Below, piece by piece: positions 10,226-15,545 of a stretch of 15,545 bases of DNA. Under the pieces are notes generated by a model. It was given only the letters and a program-made list of their open reading frames with translations. It ran no database searches and was not told the DNA's origin. Source of the stretch: Syntrophorhabdus sp. PtaB.Bin184 (lineage in GTDB: Bacteria; Desulfobacterota; Syntrophorhabdia; Syntrophorhabdales; Syntrophorhabdaceae); NCBI GenBank assembly GCA_002067555.1, contig MVQQ01000211.1:1-15545 (forward strand), in the 5' to 3' direction. Position numbers and translations under genes: made by a program. Position 1 is the first letter of the stretch, and each line of letters begins with the position of its first letter.

Positions 10226-13200
10226 TTACTCTTCTTTAAGAAGCTCCACGTCAATGCACAGGCCCTGCAGTTCCTTGACCAGAACGTTGAAGGACTCCGG
10301 CAGGTTGGGCTCAAGAACGTCCTCGCCCTTGACGATCGCTTCATAGGCCCTGATCCTTCCATTGACATCGTCGGACTTGATGGTGAGGAATTCCTGCAGC
10401 GAGTAGGCTGCTCCGTACCCTTCAAGAGCCCAGACCTCCATCTCACCCAACCTCTGGCCGCCGAACTGTGCCTTGCCTCCCAGGGGCTGTTGCGTCACAA
10501 GCGAGTATGGACCGATCGACCGGGCATGTATCTTGTCGTCGACGAGATGATGGAGCTTCAGGAAGTACATGTTCCCAACCGTAATGTTATGGTGAAAGGC
10601 GTCGCCGGTCCTTCCGTCGAACAGAGTTGTCTGGCGTGAATCGGCGAGGCCCGCCATCTTGAAGAACTCCCTGATCTCCTCCTCCTTCGCGCTGTCAAAG
10701 ACAGGCACAGCGATGTTCACGCCTTTCCTCATGGTCTCCGCCAGGGATACAATCTCATCATCGTCGAGGCGATCGATGACGCCTTTGAGCTCGTTGTTCG
10801 AAAAGGTCTTCTTGAGGAGTTTCTTGACGGCCTGGGAATCGGCGAGGTTCCGGTAATAATCGTCGATCAATTCACCGATACGCCTCCCCATCTCTTTTGC
10901 GGCCCATCCCAGGTGGGTCTCCAGGATCTGGCCCGCATTCATACGGGAGGGAACACCAAGAGGATTGAGGACGATGTCGATGGGCGTCCCGTCGTCGGTG
11001 AAGGGCATGTCCTCCTCGGGGAGGATCACGGAGACGATGCCCTTGTTCCCGTGGCGTCCCGAGATCTTGTCACCCACGGCGACCTTCCGTTTCATGGCAA
11101 CGTAAACCTTGATGGTTTTGATAACGCCGGGAGGCAGTTCGTCGCCCTTCTTTATCTTGTTGATCTTGTCTTCATATATGATGTGGATGAGCTCGACCTG
11201 GTTCTCCTTGCTCTCCACCAGCTTCGCTATCCGCGCTTCCAGTTCCTCGTCCCCGAACTGCAACTCCTGCAGCCTGTCGAAGCTCAGCGAATCCACCTTT
11301 TCCTTCGTGAAGGCCTCGCCTTTCTTCACCAAGATCTTGCCTTTACCATCCTTGATGTCGGCAGCGATGGTTTTACCTTCCAGGAGTTCCGCCATTTTTG
11401 CCTTCTTGCTGTCGAGGATGATCTTTATCTGGTCTTCCTGATCCTTCAGGATATTCGATATCTCCTTGTCCTCTATGTCCCGGCTGCGGTCGTCCTTATC
11501 GATACCTCTCCTCGAGAGGACCTTGACGTCGATTATGATGCCCTCTATGCCGTGGGGAACCCTGAGGCTCGTGTCTTTCACATCCCCGGCCTTTTCGCCG
11601 AAGATCGCCCTGAGCAGCTTCTCCTCGGGAGTAAGCTGGGTCTCGCCCTTGGGTGTCACCTTGCCGACGAGTATGTCACCCGGTTTGACCGTCGCCCCGA
11701 TCCTCACGATACCACTCTCGTCCAGATCTTTCAGGGCATCGTCTCCAACGTTGGGAATATCCCTCGTCACCTCTTCCTTGCCGAGCTTGGTGTCACGGAC
11801 CACGCATTCGAGCTCTTCGATATGGATGGACGTGAAAACGTCTTCCTTTACCAGCCGCTCATTGATGAGAACGGAATCCTCGTAGTTGTATCCTCTCCAG
11901 GGCATGAACGCGACCATGACATTCTTGCCGAGGGCGAGTTCGCCCCTGTCCGTCGAGGGACCGTCGGCGAGAACATCGCCTTTCTTCACGAAATCGCCTT
12001 CCCTGACGATGACGCGCTGGTTGATGCAGGTATCCTGATTCGAACGCCGGAACTTGAGCAGCTTGTAGACATCTATCTTCGTGGCGGTCTCGTCGTGGCT
12101 CTTCTTCTCCTCGTACTTAAGAATGATGCGGCTCGCATCGACGCTCTCTATGACACCGTCGTGACGGGCCATGATCGTGACACGGGAGTCCCTGCCGACA
12201 ACGCGCTCCATCCCGGTGCCGATGATGGGGGCCTCGGTGGTGAGCAGCGGAACGGCCTGGCGCTGCATATTCGAACCCATGAGCGCCCTGTTGGCGTCGT
12301 CGTGCTCGAGAAAGGGGATGAGTGCCGCCGAAGCGCTCACAAGCTGCTTCGGTGACACGTCCATGAATTCCACCTGGTCGGGGTTTACAAGGAACACGCT
12401 GCCGCCCTTCTGGGCGGGGATGAGTTCGCCCGCCAGCTTACCCTCCTTATCCACAGGGGCGTTGGCCTGGGCGATATAGTACTGCTCTTCCTCGAGGGCG
12501 CTCAGGTACTTGACATTGTCGGTGACCTTCTTGTCCATGACCTGGCGGTAGGGTGCTTCTATAAAGCCGAATTCGTTGACCTTCGCAAAGGTGGACAACG
12601 AGGCGATAAGACCGATGTTGGGACCCTCAGGGGTCTCGATGGGGCATATCCTTCCATAATGGGTGGGATGAACGTCGCGCACCTCAAAACCGGCCCTTTC
12701 ACGGGTGAGACCCCCCGGACCCAGTGCTGAAAGCCTGCGTTTGTGGGTTATCTCGCTCAAGGGATTCGTCTGATCCATGAACTGGGAAAGCTGGCTCGAG
12801 GCAAAGAAATCCTTGACCGCGGTGGCCACCGGCTTTGGATTCACGAGGTCATGGGGCATGAGTGTTTCCATCTCGGGGAAGGTCAACCTCTCCTTGATGG
12901 CACGTTCCATACGCACAAGGCCCATCCTGAACTGGTTCTCGAGGAGTTCGCCCACCGTGCGAACCCTCCTGTTGCCAAGGTGGTCAATATCGTCTCCCGG
13001 TCCGCGGGCATCCTTCAGCCTGAGGAGCTGGCGCACCACCTCGATGATATCCTCCCTCCGGAGGATGGTCGTGTCGAGGGCAACGTCGATGCCAAGGCGG
13101 TGGTTGATCTTCAGCCTGCCGACCCGGGAAAGATCGTACCTCTCGGGGCTGAAGAACATATTCTGTATCAACGTCTCGGCAAATTCGATCGTGGGCGGGT

Positions 13201-14341
13201 CGCCGGGTCTCAATTTGCGATATATCTCGATGAGGGCGTCTTCCTTCGTGACGACCTTGTCGATATTGAGGGTGTTGCGCAGAGACGGGCTCACGTTGAG
13301 ATTGTCTATGAAAAGAATCTCGAAGCTCTTTACCTTCTTCTCGATAAGGCTCTCCAGATCTTCCGCCGTCAACTCCTTGTTTATGGGTATGAGGACTTCC
13401 TTTGTCTTCGGGTCAATGATATCGCCCGAGGTCGCCTTGCCGACGATGTCCTCTTCGCTCACGGGGATCGCATGGATATTGGCCTGCTCCATCTTCTTGA
13501 TGACAGCCTTCGTAATCTTCTTGTGTTTCTTTACGAGCACCTCGTCGGTCTTTTCATTGATGATGTCCGAAGGTGCCTTCTGGCCCACAAGCAGCGCAAG
13601 CGGGGTTTCCTTGAACAGTTTCCTGTCCTTTACAACGATCGTCTCTTTCTCGTAGAAATAGTCGAGAATCTCTTTCTCCGAGTAGCCCAGCGCCTTGAGA
13701 AAGAGGGTGACGGGTATCTTTTTCTTCTTATCGATCCTGACATAGACGAGTTCCTTGTGATCGAACTCGAAATCGAGCCAGGAACCGCGATACGGTATGA
13801 CGCGGGCCGTGTACGACAGGCTTCCCCCGATGGTGGTCTTGCTCTGGTCCGTGTCGAAATAGACGCCGGGTGAACGGTGAAGCTGGCTGACAATGACCCG
13901 TTCCGTACCATTTATGATAAAGGTTCCCCGCTCCGTCATGAGCGGTATCTCCCCAAAATAGACATCCTGTTCCTTGACGGCGCGTATGTCACGCGCCTTT
14001 GTATCGGCATCTATGTTCCACACAACGAGACGGATCGTGACCTTCATGGGGGCGGCATAGGTAAGGCCCCTGACGATGCACTCCTCCTCGGAGTTCTTGG
14101 GATCGCCCATATCGTACTTCACGAACTCAAGGGTGGTCGTCTCATGTGAATCCTTTATGGGAAAGACGCTGTTGAACACGGCCTGCAGGCCTATCGCGTC
14201 TCTCTTGTCCGGCGCGAGGTCCTTCTGCAAGAACTTCTCGTAGGAATCAAGCTGGATCTCGATGAGATTCGGTATCTCGAGAACCTCTTTGATCTTTCCG
14301 TAATTCTTCCGGAATATCCTGTTATGGAAGGTTTCTTTCAT
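10226..14341 (-). CDS. rpoB: DNA-directed RNA polymerase subunit beta
   Basis: The 1371-residue beta subunit forms one side of the active-site cleft. The rifampicin region (ASSQLSQFMDQTNPLSEITH, 514-533) keeps the usual wild-type residues Q520, D523, H533, R536 and S538, equivalent to E. coli 513, 516, 526, 529 and 531. It differs from E. coli at two nearby positions (T for N518 and L for I530). Other landmarks are GPGGLTRERAGFEVRDVHPTHYGR (541-564), RGYNYEDSV (816-824), GDKISGRHGNKG (1090-1101) and GGKAQFGGQRLGEMEVWALE (1288-1307). Inserts at about 225-345 and 940-1060 correspond to the proteobacterial SI1 and SI2 inserts. The ATG is preceded by GAGGTGA eight bases upstream. A 100-nt spacer with a long stem-loop separates it from rplL. 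Confidence 0.98.
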   Translation of the reverse strand: MKETFHNRIFRKNYGKIKEVLEIPNLIEIQLDSYEKFLQKDLAPDKRDAIGLQAVFNSVFPIKDSHETTTLEFVKYDMGDPKNSEEECIVRGLTYAAPMKVTIRLVVWNIDADTKARDIRAVKEQDVYFGEIPLMTERGTFIINGTERVIVSQLHRSPGVYFDTDQSKTTIGGSLSYTARVIPYRGSWLDFEFDHKELVYVRIDKKKKIPVTLFLKALGYSEKEILDYFYEKETIVVKDRKLFKETPLALLVGQKAPSDIINEKTDEVLVKKHKKITKAVIKKMEQANIHAIPVSEEDIVGKATSGDIIDPKTKEVLIPINKELTAEDLESLIEKKVKSFEILFIDNLNVSPSLRNTLNIDKVVTKEDALIEIYRKLRPGDPPTIEFAETLIQNMFFSPERYDLSRVGRLKINHRLGIDVALDTTILRREDIIEVVRQLLRLKDARGPGDDIDHLGNRRVRTVGELLENQFRMGLVRMERAIKERLTFPEMETLMPHDLVNPKPVATAVKDFFASSQLSQFMDQTNPLSEITHKRRLSALGPGGLTRERAGFEVRDVHPTHYGRICPIETPEGPNIGLIASLSTFAKVNEFGFIEAPYRQVMDKKVTDNVKYLSALEEEQYYIAQANAPVDKEGKLAGELIPAQKGGSVFLVNPDQVEFMDVSPKQLVSASAALIPFLEHDDANRALMGSNMQRQAVPLLTTEAPIIGTGMERVVGRDSRVTIMARHDGVIESVDASRIILKYEEKKSHDETATKIDVYKLLKFRRSNQDTCINQRVIVREGDFVKKGDVLADGPSTDRGELALGKNVMVAFMPWRGYNYEDSVLINERLVKEDVFTSIHIEELECVVRDTKLGKEEVTRDIPNVGDDALKDLDESGIVRIGATVKPGDILVGKVTPKGETQLTPEEKLLRAIFGEKAGDVKDTSLRVPHGIEGIIIDVKVLSRRGIDKDDRSRDIEDKEISNILKDQEDQIKIILDSKKAKMAELLEGKTIAADIKDGKGKILVKKGEAFTKEKVDSLSFDRLQELQFGDEELEARIAKLVESKENQVELIHIIYEDKINKIKKGDELPPGVIKTIKVYVAMKRKVAVGDKISGRHGNKGIVSVILPEEDMPFTDDGTPIDIVLNPLGVPSRMNAGQILETHLGWAAKEMGRRIGELIDDYYRNLADSQAVKKLLKKTFSNNELKGVIDRLDDDEIVSLAETMRKGVNIAVPVFDSAKEEEIREFFKMAGLADSRQTTLFDGRTGDAFHHNITVGNMYFLKLHHLVDDKIHARSIGPYSLVTQQPLGGKAQFGGQRLGEMEVWALEGYGAAYSLQEFLTIKSDDVNGRIRAYEAIVKGEDVLEPNLPESFNVLVKELQGLCIDVELLKEE

Positions 14342-14373
14342 AGATCATTTCACCTCATTTGGGTGTTGAAACT

Positions 14374-14427
14374 GAAGACAGGGATCCAGTATGAGGCTTG
14401 CCGCTTCACAACCGGACCCCTGTTTCC
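14374..14427 (-). promoter_or_regulatory. Long stem-loop in the rplL-rpoB spacer (attenuator or RNase III processing site)
   Basis: On the minus strand ACAGGGGTCCGGT (14423-14411) pairs with ACTGGATCCCTGT (14390-14378): 13 base pairs, two of them G-U. After a single bulged base the helix continues with GTGAAGC (14409-14403) against GCCTCAT (14397-14391), with one mismatch and a GGCAA loop. The outer bases can add about three more pairs. No T-run follows, so a simple intrinsic terminator is less likely than a processing site. E. coli has an attenuator and an RNase III site in the same spacer. The rpoB ribosome binding site (near 14352-14358) is left outside the stem. Confidence 0.6.
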
Positions 14428-14441
14428 TGCACAATTGTTTT

Positions 14442-14837
14442 TTAATCAACCTTAACCTGTCCGCTGACTTCTTCAAGCTGTTTCTTGATGTTGGCAGCTT
14501 CGTCTTTGGAGACAGCTTCTTTAACCGCTTTGGGCACTCCTTCCACGAGATCCTTGGCTTCCTTGAGCCCAAGCCCCGTAATGGCACGGACGACCTTGAT
14601 GACCTGGATCTTCTTCTCCGCTTCGTAACCCGTAAGGGTGACGTTGAACTCGGTCTTCTCTTCCGCGGCCTCCGCTGCCGGAGCCGCCGCACCCGCGGCC
14701 GCACCCGGTGCCGCGGCCATCATAGGCATCGCCGCCTGGACACCGAACTTGTCTTCCAACTCCTTGACGAACTCGGAGAGTTCGAGGACCGTCATATTCT
14801 CGATGAACTGGATCACTTCTTCCCGTGAAATACTCAT
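14442..14837 (-). CDS. rplL: 50S ribosomal protein L7/L12
   Basis: The 131-residue L7/L12 protein forms the mobile stalk of the large ribosomal subunit and recruits translational GTPases. The N-terminal dimerisation domain (1-36) binds L10. An Ala/Pro-rich flexible hinge follows (about 36-60). The C-terminal domain (about 62-131) carries the factor-binding segment KIQVIKVVRAITGLGLKEAKDLVEG (from residue 76 to 100). The ATG at 14837 has AAGGAGG (14848-14854) ten bases upstream, and that site overlaps the rplJ stop codon, so the two genes are closely coupled. L7/L12 is needed in several copies per ribosome; the stem-loop downstream could help set the ratio of ribosomal protein to polymerase expression. 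Confidence 0.98.
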   Translation of the reverse strand: MSISREEVIQFIENMTVLELSEFVKELEDKFGVQAAMPMMAAAPGAAAGAAAPAAEAAEEKTEFNVTLTGYEAEKKIQVIKVVRAITGLGLKEAKDLVEGVPKAVKEAVSKDEAANIKKQLEEVSGQVKVD

Positions 14838-14853
14838 TATATCAAATCCTCCT

Positions 14854-15375
14854 TTATGCCTGTTCTTTTTGTGCCTTGATCGAATTAAGCACGAGCATAA
14901 GCCTGTTCAGATTCCCCGACAACGCGTACACGAGACGTGCCGGCTGACCCTTGAGAAGACCGACGAGCTTGCCGAGCAGTATCTCTTTCGACGGAAGCGT
15001 CGCGAGCTTCTGGATCTCTTCCGGCGTGACCGTACGGCTGCCGATGTAGCCCGCTTTCATCTTCAGGTTGGGAATCTCTTTGGCCAGGCCGGCGATCACC
15101 TTCGCCGGGCCGATCGGGTCACCGTTCGTGCAGATGATCGCGTTCGGACCATCAAACTTGTCATAGAGAGCCTCTGCTCTGGTGCCTTTCGACGCAATTC
15201 TGAGCAGGGTGTTCTTGACAACGGTGAATTCCGTGCCGACACCACGCAGTTCTCTTCTGAGCTTTGTCACCTGAGCCACGTTCATGCCGCTGAAGTCGGC
15301 CAGGAAAAGGCAATCGAGCTCTTTAAGCTTCGATCCCAGTTCCTCAACAACCTTTGCCTTTTTTTGCCGTTCCAA
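14854..15375 (-). CDS. rplJ: 50S ribosomal protein L10
   Basis: L10 is the base of the ribosomal stalk, binds 23S rRNA, and holds several L7/L12 dimers on its long C-terminal helix. The 173-residue protein shows the family's core: LFLADFSGMNVAQVTKLRREL (from 23), TVVKNTLLRIA (51-61) and LATLPSKEILLGKLVGLL (124-141), then the L7/L12-binding helix (about 142-170). The start is TTG at 15375. The in-frame codons between it and the AAGGAGG site contain no ATG or GTG, and the protein begins as L10 should. The spacer of about 11 nt is longer than usual. The L10 leader upstream indicates autogenous control by the L10-L7/L12 complex. Confidence 0.96.
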   Translation of the reverse strand: MERQKKAKVVEELGSKLKELDCLFLADFSGMNVAQVTKLRRELRGVGTEFTVVKNTLLRIASKGTRAEALYDKFDGPNAIICTNGDPIGPAKVIAGLAKEIPNLKMKAGYIGSRTVTPEEIQKLATLPSKEILLGKLVGLLKGQPARLVYALSGNLNRLMLVLNSIKAQKEQA

Positions 15376-15384
15376 TGGTTTTTG

Positions 15385-15422
15385 TCCCTCCTTTCTGTAG
15401 AATATGTATGGAAAGTCAGGGA
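15385..15422 (-). promoter_or_regulatory. Possible hairpin masking the rplJ ribosome binding site
   Basis: On the minus strand TCCC (15422-15419) and CTTTC (15415-15411) can pair with GGGA (15388-15385) and GAAAG (15395-15391), with a small internal loop of three bases against two and a 15-nt loop. The 3' arm includes the AAGGAGG Shine-Dalgarno sequence of rplJ. This would give a structure that blocks translation when it forms. The pairing is short and only inferred by eye. Confidence 0.35.
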
Positions 15423-15435
15423 GACCATGCTAATT

Positions 15436-15508
15436 GAAAAGTCTCGGCAGGCCGTCTTCGTTTACTGACGCTCGATCCCGCGTCACACCTGCTTTCTCTG
15501 ACCTTTTC
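15436..15508 (-). promoter_or_regulatory. Ribosomal protein L10 leader RNA
   Basis: This 5' leader element is bound by the L10-L7/L12 complex to repress its own operon. On the minus strand GAAAAG-G-TC (15508-15500) pairs with GACTTTTC (15443-15436), eight pairs with one bulged G. Then an asymmetric loop, AGAGAAA against CGA, precedes GCAGG (15492-15488) paired with CCTGC (15451-15447). The sequences AGAAAGCAGGTG and CCTGCCGAGAC are the conserved parts of the L10 leader family, and the asymmetric loop fits its kink-turn. A third hairpin, TGACGC/GCGTCA (15485-15480 and 15471-15466), lies inside. Confidence 0.8.
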
Positions 15509-15509
15509 C

Positions 15510-15545
15510 CTATTTCGTCAGGTTTCGCGCATATGAGGGGTCGAT
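15510..15545 (-). CDS. rplA: Probable C-terminal end of ribosomal protein L1 (cut by window edge)
   Basis: An open frame enters from the right edge and ends at TAG (15512-15510). It encodes IDPSYARNLTK, which would suit the end of L1, whose C-terminus often runs GPGVK followed by a short variable tail. rplA normally lies directly upstream of rplJ, and the L10 leader begins two bases after this stop. Only 11 residues are visible, so the call rests mostly on gene order. Confidence 0.5.
   Translation of the reverse strand: MDPSYARNLTK

Noticed and set aside
10913..12355. 480-codon open frame on the plus strand opposite rpoB
   Set aside because: It is fully antisense to conserved rpoB coding sequence, its translation resembles no family, and long antisense frames are common opposite GC-rich genes with biased codon use.
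12743..13873. 376-codon open frame on the plus strand opposite rpoB
   Set aside because: It is an antisense shadow of rpoB with no recognisable domain.
14638..15468. 276-codon plus-strand frame opposite rplL, rplJ and the L10 leader
   Set aside because: It spans two conserved ribosomal protein genes and an RNA leader on the other strand and has no recognisable protein similarity.

Overview
The window looks like part of the chromosome of a Gram-negative, anaerobic bacterium, most likely a deltaproteobacterium (Desulfobacterota-like). The evidence is a ferredoxin-dependent 2-oxoacid oxidoreductase (typical of anaerobes), a Tol-Pal outer-membrane system, and RpoB/RpoC subunits that carry proteobacterial-type inserts, including a large insert in the RpoC trigger loop. 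Genus or species cannot be read from the sequence. No mobile element, CRISPR array, tRNA or rRNA was seen. Nearly all of the window is core housekeeping sequence, so the points of interest are regulatory and architectural.

Region 1 (1-2106, minus strand): a four-gene operon for a 2-oxoacid:ferredoxin oxidoreductase of the VOR/KOR type. In transcription order the genes are a two-cluster ferredoxin subunit, alpha (VorB), beta (TPP-binding) and gamma (cut by the window edge). All three junctions are 4-nt stop/start overlaps, so the subunits are probably made by coupled translation. A good sigma70-type promoter lies just upstream (2144-2172), with an inverted repeat around its -35 box.

Region 2 (2107-2437): a 331-bp divergent intergenic region. 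It holds the promoter of the oxidoreductase operon, a probable promoter for the lysR gene, and a T-N11-A box of the kind LysR-type regulators bind.

Region 3 (2438-6029, plus strand): a LysR-type regulator gene overlapping tolB by 14 bp, followed by pal and cpoB/ybgF. This is the periplasmic and outer-membrane half of the Tol-Pal machine; tolQRA are not here. CpoB carries a lipobox, so it is probably a lipoprotein.

Region 4 (6026-15545, minus strand): the ribosomal protein and RNA polymerase operon. In transcription order it contains the probable 3' end of rplA, an L10 leader RNA, rplJ, rplL, a long stem-loop, rpoB and rpoC. rplJ and rpoC start with TTG, as does vorB in region 1.

The tol and rpo operons converge and their stop codons overlap, leaving no intergenic space. 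A terminator-like hairpin for each operon appears to lie inside the coding end of the opposing gene: 5938-5976 in cpoB for rpoC transcripts, and 6040-6073 in rpoC for the tol transcripts. This arrangement, the rplL-rpoB stem-loop, a possible Shine-Dalgarno-masking hairpin in front of rplJ, and the operator-like repeats in the lysR/vor intergenic region are the observations most worth following up.
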